64,000 nt of DNA, taken from assembly GCF_017254915.1 (NCBI RefSeq), contig NZ_JAFKCT010000001.1, positions 62,001 through 126,000 on the forward strand, given 5' to 3'. Below, one piece after another: positions 41,554 through 49,957 of the stretch (within the stretch, counting starts at the first letter, position 1; every line of letters begins with the position of its first letter). This stretch comes from Algoriphagus oliviformis. GTDB taxonomy: Bacteria > Bacteroidota > Bacteroidia > Cytophagales > Cyclobacteriaceae. The notes below the pieces were generated by a model. That model was given only the letters and a program-made list of their open reading frames with translations. It made no database searches and was not told where the DNA came from. The translations under genes were made by a program, and so were the position numbers.

Positions 41554-43788
41554 ATGAAAAAAGCCCTATTCCTATTGTTCTTTTTGGCTAGCCTCGGCCT
41601 ACAGGCGCAAATCCAAGTCCGCGTGACCGACAAGTCCACAGGCGTTCCTTTGGAAAACGTGCGGGTGAAGGTGGCGAATCTTCCCCTACAGCGGACCAAC
41701 GCTTCCGGTACTCTGGCTTTCCCTGGCAACGCGCTGAGGATTTCCTTTGCGCTGGAAGGATACGAGTCCTTTGAGCGGCTTTTTGAAGCAGGTGAGCATG
41801 AGGTGCGATTGGAGCCCATGGTGATGAATCTGGGCTCGGTGACGGTGACAGCCTTCGAGTCGGAGCGTCCCCTGCTGGAGCAATCGGCGGCGGTAGTGCA
41901 GCTTACCGAACGTGATTTTAGCAGGTTCAATGAAAACTCGCCGGTCAATGCCTTCAACCAAAAATCCGGCGTCCGTATCGAGGAACGAGCTCCGGCAAGC
42001 TATCGGGTCTCGATCCGGGGCAGTTCCTTGCGCTCGCCTTTTGGGGTGCGGAATGTCAAAGTCTATTGGAATGAGGTGCCTTTCACCGCGCCGGATGGGA
42101 CTACGGCTTTAAATCTTCTCGATTTGTCCAATATCCGTAGCTCTGAAGTGGTCAAAGGCCCCTCCGGGAGTATCTATGGCGCGGGAAATGGCGGTGCGAT
42201 CTCTCTTTTCAGCCAGCCCAGCTTGGTTGGCAATCGCGTCTCCACGGACTTTTTGGCCGGAGATTTCGGACTTTCTCGGTTTCGGGTAGGGATTTCCCAG
42301 CAAGTGGGAGAAGGTGGGATAGAGGCTTCGGTTGTGTCCCAAAAGTCCGACGGGTATCGCGAGCACTCCGCCGTGGACCGCCAAGTATTCCAGTTGGGCG
42401 GCTTCTTTCCGGTGTCGGAAAAACAGGAAATCCGCACGCAATTACTGGTTTCTGATCTCGACTATCAGATCCCCGGAGCGCTGAATGCCGATCAGTTGGC
42501 GGCCGATCCAACCCAGGCCCGTCCGGGTTCGGTAGCGCAAAACAGCTCCATTTCCCAGCAGGCGGTCTTGTTTTCGCTGGGACATTTATACCGTTTTTCG
42601 GAGAAAACCAGCAACACGACTACGCTTTACCTGAATACGAACGACTTTGAAAACCCCTTTATTCTGGACTACAAGAAGGAATTGGGATTCGGATACGGGC
42701 TTCGCACGAAGTTCGTCCACGACGGAAAGCTGGCGGGAAAGACGCTGCGCCTCGTGGTTGGCGGTGAATACCAAAACAGCCTGACGGATGCGCAGAACTT
42801 TGGAAACCGCTCCGGCGTGGCCGATACGGTCCGCTTTGCAGACAAGCTGCGCGCGTATCAGGGATTCCTCTTCCAGCAAGCGGAGTGGGATCTGACAGAG
42901 GCCTTGCTTTTCACACTTGGGCTGAGCGAAAACTTCTCCGGCTATGAAATCGACCGACAGATCAATGCTTCCGGGGGCGCGACGGGTGTCCAAAGCCGCG
43001 ATTTTGATCCCGTGGTAGTGCCTAGAGTGGCGCTGAACTATCGCCTGAATCAATTCAGTTCAGTCTATGCCTCGGTCAGCGGAGGCTTTTCCCCTCCCAC
43101 CATAGACGAGATCCGCACCAACGAGGGCAGCGTCAACTTGGATCTGGAAGCGGAAAAAGGCACCAACTTCGAACTGGGCTATAGACTTGGACGGGAGAAA
43201 ATCAACATCGAGCTGATTGCCTACTATCTCCAACTCGACCAGACCATCACCACCTATACCAATGAAAACGGGGTGGTGCTTTTCAGAAATGCCGGCTCGA
43301 CCGACCAAAAGGGCATCGAAGCTTCTTTGGACTATGCCCTACTGAGAAATGCCGGTGGATTTGTCAAGGACCTGCTGATCGGAACCGCCTACACCGGGCA
43401 GTTTTTCACTTTCAAGGACTACCAAAAACAGGACAATGACTTCTCTGGCAATGACCTGACCGGCGTGCCGCCCAACAACCTGGTGAGCCGGATCGACCTG
43501 CGTACCCGGCCTGGGATCTACCTCAATCTGACCCATCAGTTTACCGACGAAATCCCACTCAACGATGCCAATACGGTCTATCAGGACGCATACAACTTGG
43601 TCAATCTACGGTTTGGCTGGGTGAAAAGCCTGGGCGATTGGGATCTGGAGCTCTTTGCCGGGGTGGACAACCTGCTGGACGAAAGCTATTCCCTGGGCAA
43701 TGACCTCAACGCATTCGGAGGGAGATATTATCAGCCTGCACCGACGAGGAACTGGTATGGGGGAGTGAAGCTGGGGTGGAATTATTGA
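41554..43788 (+). CDS. TonB-dependent receptor, FecA/siderophore-like
   Basis: 744 residues with signal peptide to about 19 (LGLQAQ). A CarboxypepD_reg-like segment (about 20-95, IQVRVTDKSTGVPLENVRV) precedes the plug (about 110-220: VNAFNQKSGVRIEERAPASYRVSIRGSSL, then VVKGPSGSIYGAGNGGAISLF), a canonical ligand-gated plug, and a 22-strand barrel. The last strand ends WYGGVKLGWNY. The form and the short N-terminus resemble iron-siderophore or vitamin B12 receptors rather than SusC. The receptor is transcribed alone, away from the FG-GAP gene. Substrate inferred only by type. Confidence 0.88.
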   Translation: MKKALFLLFFLASLGLQAQIQVRVTDKSTGVPLENVRVKVANLPLQRTNASGTLAFPGNALRISFALEGYESFERLFEAGEHEVRLEPMVMNLGSVTVTAFESERPLLEQSAAVVQLTERDFSRFNENSPVNAFNQKSGVRIEERAPASYRVSIRGSSLRSPFGVRNVKVYWNEVPFTAPDGTTALNLLDLSNIRSSEVVKGPSGSIYGAGNGGAISLFSQPSLVGNRVSTDFLAGDFGLSRFRVGISQQVGEGGIEASVVSQKSDGYREHSAVDRQVFQLGGFFPVSEKQEIRTQLLVSDLDYQIPGALNADQLAADPTQARPGSVAQNSSISQQAVLFSLGHLYRFSEKTSNTTTLYLNTNDFENPFILDYKKELGFGYGLRTKFVHDGKLAGKTLRLVVGGEYQNSLTDAQNFGNRSGVADTVRFADKLRAYQGFLFQQAEWDLTEALLFTLGLSENFSGYEIDRQINASGGATGVQSRDFDPVVVPRVALNYRLNQFSSVYASVSGGFSPPTIDEIRTNEGSVNLDLEAEKGTNFELGYRLGREKINIELIAYYLQLDQTITTYTNENGVVLFRNAGSTDQKGIEASLDYALLRNAGGFVKDLLIGTAYTGQFFTFKDYQKQDNDFSGNDLTGVPPNNLVSRIDLRTRPGIYLNLTHQFTDEIPLNDANTVYQDAYNLVNLRFGWVKSLGDWDLELFAGVDNLLDESYSLGNDLNAFGGRYYQPAPTRNWYGGVKLGWNY

Positions 43789-43790
43789 GA

Positions 43791-43832
43791 GTAAGACTTT
43801 AGACGCTAGACTTAAGATCTGAGACAGTGGAT
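43791..43832 (+). repeat. Short-period word repeats downstream of the TonB receptor
   Basis: The words AGTAAGACTTTAGACGC, TAGACTTAAGATC and TGAGACAG recur with a period of about 10-13 bp immediately after the receptor stop. No hairpin of note. Confidence 0.5.
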
Positions 43833-43912
43833 TTGCTACAAATTGGAAGAAAGCCAGGATTGGAAACTGCCCTAGGAAAAATCATTTGGACGAAATATTC
43901 GTAAATTCCCCC

Positions 43913-44131
43913 ATGGACTATTCAACATATATCGCCATAGATCCAAATGTTCGTTTTGGAAAACCCTATCTAGTCGGTACTAGGATCACTGTTTCGGATG
44001 TCCTAGGCTGGATGGCTTCGGGAATGAGGTTGGAGGAAATATTGGAAGATTTTCCCGAACTGAGCTCTGAACAAATCCGAGCCTGTCTGGCCTACGCTGC
44101 TGACAGGGAGCAGAAGTTGAAATATGCTTAG
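43913..44131 (+). CDS. DUF433-family antitoxin
   Basis: 72 residues from MDYSTYIAIDPNVRFGKPYLVGTRITVSDVL. This is the DUF433 wHTH-like fold, with GMRLEEILEDFPELSSEQIRACL. DUF433 proteins are antitoxins paired with PIN-like DUF5615 toxins. The toxin gene starts 8 bp after its stop. A TTG-started frame from 43886 is possible, but the ATG at 43913 fits the family. Confidence 0.88.
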   Translation: MDYSTYIAIDPNVRFGKPYLVGTRITVSDVLGWMASGMRLEEILEDFPELSSEQIRACLAYAADREQKLKYA

Positions 44132-44139
44132 TCAGCCCT

Positions 44140-44481
44140 ATGCCCTTACTTTTTGACCAAAATATTTCCTATCGGATTCTAAAGGAGATTTCTGCTGATT
44201 TCCCAGATTGCAAGCAGGTCAGGGAAGTCGGATTGGAAGGGAAAACGGATCGAGAGATTTGGAGTTGGGCAAAACAAGCCGGATTCGCTATAGTAACATT
44301 TGACTCTGACTTCGCCGACCTTTCTGTACTACTCAATTCTCCCCCGAAAATAATATGGCTCCGACTGGGTAACACGTCGACCAAGAACATCGCCCAAACC
44401 TTGCTTTCGAGGAAAAGCGAAATCCGTGACTTTTTATCCCATGAGCAAGAAGCGATTCTAAAAATCGAATCCGGTTTTTAG
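44140..44481 (+). CDS. DUF5615 PIN-like toxin
   Basis: 113 residues. Starts LLFDQNISYRILKEISADFPDCKQVREVGLEG; DUF5615 PIN-like proteins show such an Asp near the start, a later TFDSDFADLSVL with two acidic residues (Asp70, Asp73 region) and a basic end. These acidic residues form the metal site of the RNase fold. Together with the DUF433 gene it is a type II toxin-antitoxin module that may inhibit growth by cutting RNA. Confidence 0.85.
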   Translation: MPLLFDQNISYRILKEISADFPDCKQVREVGLEGKTDREIWSWAKQAGFAIVTFDSDFADLSVLLNSPPKIIWLRLGNTSTKNIAQTLLSRKSEIRDFLSHEQEAILKIESGF

Positions 44482-44544
44482 TGCCTTGACGAACTTACAG
44501 CTCCTAAATTCAATTGAACGATTAAAATACACCAAGAATAGATC

Positions 44545-45153
44545 ATGCAAAGACCCGATTTCAGCATCGAAGAAGTAAACAAAATCATCCGCGGACGCCG
44601 CTCGCTTTTTGCCGCACAGTTTAAGGAAAACGATCCCGTAGCCGACTCCATCATCGAGGAAATCCTCGAAAACGCCAACTGGGCGCCTACCCACAAGCTG
44701 ACCCAGCCTTGGAGATTCATCGTCTATACCGGCGCGGGATTGAAGAAATTCGCCGACTATCAGGCGGAACTGTACAAGCACAGAGCGGAGAAAAACGGCA
44801 CCAACTTCATCGAGGCGACCTATCAAAAGTTTAAGGAAATGCCGCTGAAGTCTTCGCACATCATCGCGATCTTGATGAAGCGCACCGAAGGATCCGGCAT
44901 TCCGGTAATGGAGGAGATCGCAGCGACAGCCATGGCGGTTCAGAATATGTACCTGACTGCGTGCGCGCATGGCCTGGCTTGCTACTGGGGAACCGGCGGG
45001 CCAACCTTCTGGCCAGAGGCTAGAGAAGATTTCGGCCTGGAAGGCGAGGATATGCTGATGGGCTTTTTCTACGTGGCCAAACCCGCTTCCGACAACTGGC
45101 CGGAAGGCAAAAGAGAATCACTGGCTGAAAAAGTAGGCTGGGTGAGGGAGTAG
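44545..45153 (+). CDS. Nitroreductase family protein (YdjA-like)
   Basis: 202 residues. FMN-binding marks: IIRGRRSLFAAQFKE (about 14-28), ENANWAPTHKLTQPWRFIV (about 42-60) and the late GLACYWGTGGP and GFFYVAKP. It belongs to the compact single-domain group, like E. coli YdjA. It should be an FMN-dependent NAD(P)H reductase of unknown substrate. It is followed by a terminator, so it is a single-gene unit between the toxin-antitoxin pair and the TIR gene. Confidence 0.9.
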   Translation: MQRPDFSIEEVNKIIRGRRSLFAAQFKENDPVADSIIEEILENANWAPTHKLTQPWRFIVYTGAGLKKFADYQAELYKHRAEKNGTNFIEATYQKFKEMPLKSSHIIAILMKRTEGSGIPVMEEIAATAMAVQNMYLTACAHGLACYWGTGGPTFWPEAREDFGLEGEDMLMGFFYVAKPASDNWPEGKRESLAEKVGWVRE

Positions 45154-45182
45154 AAATAGTAATTGAGTTATAAGTTATTGGA

Positions 45183-45211
45183 AAGGAAGGCGAAGGTCTT
45201 CCTTTTTTTAA
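45183..45211 (+). terminator. Terminator after the nitroreductase gene
   Basis: AAGGAAG (45183-45189) with CTTCCTT (45198-45204), followed by a T-run. Confidence 0.8.
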
Positions 45212-45373
45212 TTGCTTTAAATTGACAGAGCTGGCGAATTCACTCTAGTTGTTTTGGTAATTTGAAATTTTTCTGAATCCCTAAAGTAACTACATCTAGT
45301 ATGCACCTTAGTCATAAACTCTAACTTGCCAATTGACTATTTTTTTTTATTACTTTTCATATAAAATCGCATT

Positions 45374-46141
45374 ATGAATCTATTTCTTAGCTGGTCAAAA
45401 GATCGTAGTCAAGCTGTTGCTGAAGCATTCCACGAGTGGATTCAATGCGTCAATCAAAAAATAATTCCTTTTTTTTCTCCAAAAGATTTGTCTGGCGGCA
45501 TTGTTTGGATTAACGAATTAAATACCCAGTTGGCAAAAACCAATGCAGGGATTATTTTCCTCACTCCTGAAAATCAACATGAACCATGGATTCAGTTTGA
45601 AGCTGGAGCACTAGCAAAAGGATTTTCCGCAAACCGAGTTTTCGTGCTGTTGATCGACTTGGAACCACATCAGGTTGAGGGACCTCTTTCAAATTTTAAC
45701 CTTTCAAAATCTGACGAGGATGGAATTAAAAAATTAATCTTAAATCTCAATGACCTTCTCGAGGAGAACAAGGTTAGTCATCATATTTTAAACAAGGTGG
45801 TTGATAAATACTACCCCGATCTCCAGCTAACAATTAACAATACTATCGCAAAAAGGCCAATTAAAGAGGAAACCGCTAAAAGATCTTCGGCTGACATTCA
45901 AAACGAAATGTTAACTATATTAAGAAGCCTCTCAAATAGAGTCGCATCTTTGGAAAAAAGAACTGGAGAAGAAAAACTAGTGTCTGACTACAATTCAGCC
46001 ATTCTTGCTGACCTTGCGAAAAATGAAAACGCAAAAAAGCTCAGTCGATTTTATGATATTATTCGTGAAAATCGCAAGACTTTAAATTCAAATTTGTCAT
46101 TTCAAGAAGATGATGGGTCTAGTTCATCTGGCGGGATTTAA
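45374..46141 (+). CDS. Solitary TIR-domain protein, likely defence or NAD-cleaving effector
   Basis: 255 residues. TIR_2-type marks: MNLFLSWSKDRSQAVAEAF (about 1-19), PFFSPKDLSGGIVWINEL (about 32-49), AGIIFLTPENQHEPWIQFEAGALAKGF (about 58-84) where Glu76 fits the conserved catalytic Glu of NAD-cleaving TIR domains, and VFVLLIDLEPHQVEGPL. After about 165 comes a charged, helical region with coiled-coil character (about 185-255), ending in a Ser/Gly-rich tail. The gene and its flanks are AT-rich compared with the window, which suggests transfer. No partner gene is next to it. A NADase immune role is inferred, not shown. Confidence 0.8.
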   Translation: MNLFLSWSKDRSQAVAEAFHEWIQCVNQKIIPFFSPKDLSGGIVWINELNTQLAKTNAGIIFLTPENQHEPWIQFEAGALAKGFSANRVFVLLIDLEPHQVEGPLSNFNLSKSDEDGIKKLILNLNDLLEENKVSHHILNKVVDKYYPDLQLTINNTIAKRPIKEETAKRSSADIQNEMLTILRSLSNRVASLEKRTGEEKLVSDYNSAILADLAKNENAKKLSRFYDIIRENRKTLNSNLSFQEDDGSSSSGGI

Positions 46142-46238
46142 TTATAACCGCCTTTTTCAATTGTTGTACCCGACTCTAAAAATACGAAAACTGAATTTTG
46201 AAGACTTCGACTCCGCTCAGTCTGACACCATCCGACAC

Positions 46239-46276
46239 CAATTTTCCAATTTTCAAATCTTCCAATTTTTCAATCG
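46239..46276 (-). repeat. Short-period word repeats downstream of the 202-residue protein gene
   Basis: Read on the minus strand: GATTGAAAAATTGG, AAGATTTGAAAATTGG and AAAATTGG recur with about 8-10 nt period right after the stop. Further out at 46205-46230 lies a TTCGACTCCGCTCAGTCTGAC string. Confidence 0.5.
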
Positions 46277-46885
46277 TTACACCTCTTCCCCCACCCAAAA
46301 AAGCTCAGCTCCCTTGATCTCGGTGATGCCTTCGGGCACTTCCACCTGGGTCAGGTAGAAAAGCGGCAGAAAGAGTTTGCCGTCTGAGTTGGCGACCTCC
46401 AGTGGCATGCCTTCCCGCCCAAGAATCCGGATGGTCGAGGCTACAAACCACTTTTTGAAATCCCTAGTCTTGACCGGGTAGTACTTCCAGCCCTCGTCCA
46501 AGACGGTCAACTCCAAGAACTCCAATTCGGCAGTCAAGCTGTCGAGCTTGGAATGGTCGAAACCCACCAGATGCGCTCCCCGATGCTGGGAGGCCAGCAG
46601 GTATTGCAGGCCTTCGTGGAGGAAATTGGCCGGGCTTGCGGTCAGAAAACGAACGGGATATTGCTCTTGCAGCAGCTGGATATTGTCTTTTTGGAAGCTC
46701 TCTTCGGCCAGAATCACGTCGACTTTGATCCCCCAGCTCAGCACGGTATCCAGGCAATCCTGCCACACCAGTACCGTCGGCACCCACTCCAGCAGCGGCG
46801 AAACCGAATCAAAAGCCAGTCCCTCGGTGCTCAGGATAAAGACGGCGGGCTCCTGCTGTTCCTTGACAAAATGATGGCTAGACAT
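46277..46885 (-). CDS. Uncharacterised protein, weak likeness to thiamine pyrophosphokinase
   Basis: 202 residues, soluble, no signal peptide. The order of a small alpha/beta domain (AVFILSTEGLAFDSV, VLVWQDCLDTVLSWGIKVDVILAEES) followed by a beta-rich C-terminus (KWFVASTIRILGREGMPLEV, TEIKGAELFWVGEEV) recalls thiamine pyrophosphokinase. The usual GDxDS and DKxxTD catalytic motifs are absent, so activity is doubtful. It overlaps by one base with the M19 dipeptidase gene upstream (stop-start TGATG), so the two are co-translated. Confidence 0.55.
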   Translation of the reverse strand: MSSHHFVKEQQEPAVFILSTEGLAFDSVSPLLEWVPTVLVWQDCLDTVLSWGIKVDVILAEESFQKDNIQLLQEQYPVRFLTASPANFLHEGLQYLLASQHRGAHLVGFDHSKLDSLTAELEFLELTVLDEGWKYYPVKTRDFKKWFVASTIRILGREGMPLEVANSDGKLFLPLFYLTQVEVPEGITEIKGAELFWVGEEV

Positions 46886-47871
46886 CAGCTCCAGAGTTTT
46901 TGGTAGAAGTTGAACACGTTTTCGAAGGCCAGTTTGCGAAGCTGGGCCTCTGACAGGCTCGTGGCCAAATACTCCAGAATATCGGGGTATTTGCTGGAAT
47001 TTTCCGCCAGGGGAAAGTAAAAAGGATGGCGGCTCTTGTCCGGAAAGTCCTGGGTGTAGAAGAAATCGGCGCCAAAGCAGATCGCGTTTTCTCCCAGCTT
47101 TTGGCCAAAAAGCAAATGTTCATAAAGCCGTTCCGGCACCTCTGGGTCCAGGAAGTTTCGAAGGAAATTCACCCCAATGATGCCTCCACGGCGGACGATT
47201 TCTTGGGCAAACTCGTCGCTGAGATTGCGCTTGTGATCCCAGATCGAGCGGAAATTGGAGTGGCTGGCGATCACGGGAATCTCCAGCGAGTTTTGGTCGA
47301 TGTGGGCCAAAATGCCTTCGGCCAAAAAATCCGACGTATGGGAAAGGTCGATGGGAATCCGCTTGCCGGCCATATAGTCGAGGATTTTTCTTCCGTCGTC
47401 TTTCAGGCCGATCCCCTCCGTATAGTTGCCTCCGCCAAAGCGGTTTTCGGTATGGTGGGTCAGGCTGACATACGCCAGCTGCCCGACAGTGTCTACAATC
47501 GCGTCAAACTGGGAGTAGATGGCTTTCCAGTCGGCAGTTTCATCGCCGAATCCCGCGGCATTTTCCACGGAGGCGATGATACCGAGGGATTCCCGGGCTT
47601 CGGCATTTTGGATGTATTCCGAGTCAAAACGCGTGACGGTTTCGGCTTCTTTGCGCAGCAAATCTGCAAAAATCCCCGCCTGCCTGCTGGCCATCTCCAT
47701 GCTGCCGGGCTTCACATCGGTGTAGATCGCCGTCACCTGCATTTTCACGCCCCCGCTTTTCATCCAGGGAAAAGCGCAGGCGATCTGCTCGGGGTCAAAA
47801 GGATTGGCACCGGGGATTTTTGCCATAAAAGACAAGAGATCGCAGTGCATATCGGCTATGGGGTAGGTCAT
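46885..47871 (-). CDS. Membrane-dipeptidase family peptidase (M19)
   Basis: 328 residues from MTYPIADMHCDLL. The renal-dipeptidase motifs are present: ADMHCDLLSF with two metal ligands, VENAAGFGDE, HHTENRFGGG, the IPIDLSHTSDFL and ASHSNFRSIWDHKRN stretches with His ligands, and FGADFFYTQDFP near the end. It should cut D/L dipeptides or beta-lactams, probably in the cytoplasm here since no signal peptide is seen. The longer in-frame start at 47904 lacks homology. It is coupled to the unknown gene after it. Confidence 0.92.
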   Translation of the reverse strand: MTYPIADMHCDLLSFMAKIPGANPFDPEQIACAFPWMKSGGVKMQVTAIYTDVKPGSMEMASRQAGIFADLLRKEAETVTRFDSEYIQNAEARESLGIIASVENAAGFGDETADWKAIYSQFDAIVDTVGQLAYVSLTHHTENRFGGGNYTEGIGLKDDGRKILDYMAGKRIPIDLSHTSDFLAEGILAHIDQNSLEIPVIASHSNFRSIWDHKRNLSDEFAQEIVRRGGIIGVNFLRNFLDPEVPERLYEHLLFGQKLGENAICFGADFFYTQDFPDKSRHPFYFPLAENSSKYPDILEYLATSLSEAQLRKLAFENVFNFYQKLWS

Positions 47872-48028
47872 GGATGCGGGGGATTTTCGGACAAAATAAG
47901 GCAAAATGGAGTTACGAGCTAGGATTTTTGATTGACGAACTTACTGCAGTGTCAAGGGAAACCGAGGCCGAGTTTTTCGCTTCAATGTTTATCTTTGGCA
48001 CAAATCCCTTTTCAAACCTAAACATACC

Positions 48029-48541
48029 ATGGCCGTAGCAAAACCCTTCAATTTCAAACAGTGGATTGATGACAACCGCCACCTCCTCAAGCCGCCCGTC
48101 GGCAACCAGCAGGTGTACAAAGGCAACGGCGACTTCATCGTCATGGTCGTGGGCGGGCCCAATAGCCGCAAGGACTACCACTACGACGAAAGCGAGGAGT
48201 TTTTCTATCAGTTGGAAGGCGACATCGTCTTGAAAATCATCGAGGACGGCAAGCCCAAGGACATCGAGATCAAGGAGGGAGAGATCTTCCTTCTTCCTGC
48301 CAAAGTGCCCCACTCGCCACGCCGCCCGGCTAACACCGTTGGCCTGGTGATCGAGCGATACCGCCAAGCCGGAGAGCTGGACGGCTTTATCTGGCACTGC
48401 GAAAACTGCGGGGAAAAGCTCCACGAGGAATACGTCGAGCTCACCGATATCGTCACCCAGCTTCCTCCGATCATGGATCGCTTCTGGTCAAACGATGCGT
48501 TGCGAACCTGCAAAGCCTGCGGGACTTATATGGAAAAGTAA
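48029..48541 (+). CDS. haaO: 3-hydroxyanthranilate 3,4-dioxygenase
   Basis: 170 residues. The cupin metal motif is seen in DYHYDESEEFFYQLEGDIVLKI, with HSPRRPANT as the last His (about 90). The C-terminus has a rubredoxin-like iron site (WHCENCGEKL and TCKACGTYM), typical of the bacterial dimeric form. It opens 3-hydroxyanthranilate to aminocarboxymuconate semialdehyde, the precursor of quinolinate. With kynU and kmo it makes a kynurenine-pathway cluster. Confidence 0.96.
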   Translation: MAVAKPFNFKQWIDDNRHLLKPPVGNQQVYKGNGDFIVMVVGGPNSRKDYHYDESEEFFYQLEGDIVLKIIEDGKPKDIEIKEGEIFLLPAKVPHSPRRPANTVGLVIERYRQAGELDGFIWHCENCGEKLHEEYVELTDIVTQLPPIMDRFWSNDALRTCKACGTYMEK

Positions 48542-48543
48542 GG

Positions 48544-48639
48544 GTTGAAAAGTGGCAAAGTTTAAAAGTTGCAAAGTTGACATCGTCGAAGCGAAGCACT
48601 TTACAACCTTGCCACTTTGCCACTTTACAACTTGATTCA
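48544..48639. repeat. Imperfect inverted word repeats between haaO and kynU
   Basis: The left half (48544-48579) has GTTGAAAAGTGGCAAAG, TTTAAAAGTTGCAAAGTTG. The right half (48597-48636) has CTTTACAACCTTGCC, ACTTTGCCACTTTACAAC, which is roughly the complement. An intramolecular hairpin of imperfect match is possible. Within each half, words repeat with a period near 9 bp. Confidence 0.6.
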
Positions 48640-48646
48640 ACCACCT

Positions 48647-49933
48647 ATGAGTTTTCTTCCCTACCAATTTTCAGAGCACTTTGCCCAACAGCTGGACGCC
48701 CAAGACCCCTTGGCATCCTTCCGATCCCGATTCCATTTCCCAAAGGTCAATGGCAAAGCGGCCATCTACTTCTGTGGCAACTCGCTCGGCATACAGCCCA
48801 AATCGGTCAAAGACCACCTGGAGCGGGAGCTGAACAATTGGGCGGATCTGGCGGTGGACGGGCATTTTCATGGGGAGGACGCTTGGTATCACGTGCGTAA
48901 AAAATCCAAGCCAGCCCTGGCCGAAATCGTCGGTGCCCACGAGCACGAGGTAGTGGCGATGAACCACCTTTCGGTCAATCTCCACCTGCTGATGGTCTCT
49001 TTTTACCGCCCTACCAAAGAGCGGTACAAGATCATCGTGGAGGCGGGAGCCTTCCCTTCAGATCAATACATGCTGGAGTCGCAGATCAAGTTTCACGGCC
49101 TGGATCCGGCAGATGCGCTGGTGGAATTGACCCCAAGACCGGGAGAGCACACGCTTCGCACGGAGGACATTCTTACAGAGATCAAAAAGCAAGGAGACAA
49201 GCTGGCTATGGTCAATATGGCGGGCCTCCAATATTACACCGGGCAGCTTTTTGACATGCAGGCGATCACCGCTGCGGCGCATGAGGTCGGCGCGGTGGCA
49301 GGTTTTGACCTCGCCCATGCCGCCGGAAATGCCGTTCTGAAGCTCCACGACTGGGATGTGGACTTTGCCACCTGGTGTAGCTACAAGTACCTCAACTCCG
49401 GCCCGGGCAATATTTCGGGCATTTTCGTGCACGAGCGCTATGCCGAGCGTCCCGATCTGCCGCGCTTTGCAGGCTGGTGGGGACACGACGAAGACGAACG
49501 CTTCAAGATGGAAAAAGGCTTCGTGCCCATGTTTGGCGCCGACGGCTGGCAGCTGGCCAACAACAACGTGCTGGCACTGGCGGCACATCAGGCTTCCCTG
49601 GATATTTTCCAAGAAGCCGGGATGGAAAACCTCCGGGCAAAAAGCGAAAAGCTCACGGGATACCTCGAATTCTTGATCCGTGAAATCAGCGGAGAATCAG
49701 GCGTTTTGGAAATTATTACCCCAAAAAATCCCGCAGAAAGAGGCTGTCAGTTATCTTTGCTGATTCATCGGGGCGGTAAAGCCGTGTTCGATGAGTTTTA
49801 TAAACATGGAGTGGTAGGCGACTGGAGAAACCCGAATGTGATCCGTCTGGCTCCCACTCCGCTGTATAACAGCTTCATGGACGTGTTTCGATTTGCACAG
49901 ATTTTGGAACAATCCTTGGAGAAATTCGCTTGA
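48647..49933 (+). CDS. kynU: Kynureninase
   Basis: 428 residues. PLP fold type I: IYFCGNSLGIQPK at the start (about 40-52), VVAMNHLSVNLHLLMVSFYRPT, DLAHAAGNAVLKLHDWDVDFATWCSYKYLNSGPG (about 221-254) with the PLP lysine in SYKYLN, and FAGWWGHDEDERFKME. It cleaves kynurenine or 3-hydroxykynurenine to anthranilate or 3-hydroxyanthranilate and alanine. It starts 105 bp after haaO and ends 24 bp before kmo. An earlier in-frame start at 48617 lies in the repeat. Confidence 0.96.
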   Translation: MSFLPYQFSEHFAQQLDAQDPLASFRSRFHFPKVNGKAAIYFCGNSLGIQPKSVKDHLERELNNWADLAVDGHFHGEDAWYHVRKKSKPALAEIVGAHEHEVVAMNHLSVNLHLLMVSFYRPTKERYKIIVEAGAFPSDQYMLESQIKFHGLDPADALVELTPRPGEHTLRTEDILTEIKKQGDKLAMVNMAGLQYYTGQLFDMQAITAAAHEVGAVAGFDLAHAAGNAVLKLHDWDVDFATWCSYKYLNSGPGNISGIFVHERYAERPDLPRFAGWWGHDEDERFKMEKGFVPMFGADGWQLANNNVLALAAHQASLDIFQEAGMENLRAKSEKLTGYLEFLIREISGESGVLEIITPKNPAERGCQLSLLIHRGGKAVFDEFYKHGVVGDWRNPNVIRLAPTPLYNSFMDVFRFAQILEQSLEKFA

Positions 49934-49957
49934 AAGAAGCGTGGGTAAACTTATCCG

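Noticed and set aside
48544..48640. CRISPR-like array
   Set aside because: Repeat words are short (about 9 bp), degenerate and without regular spacers; no cas genes are nearby.
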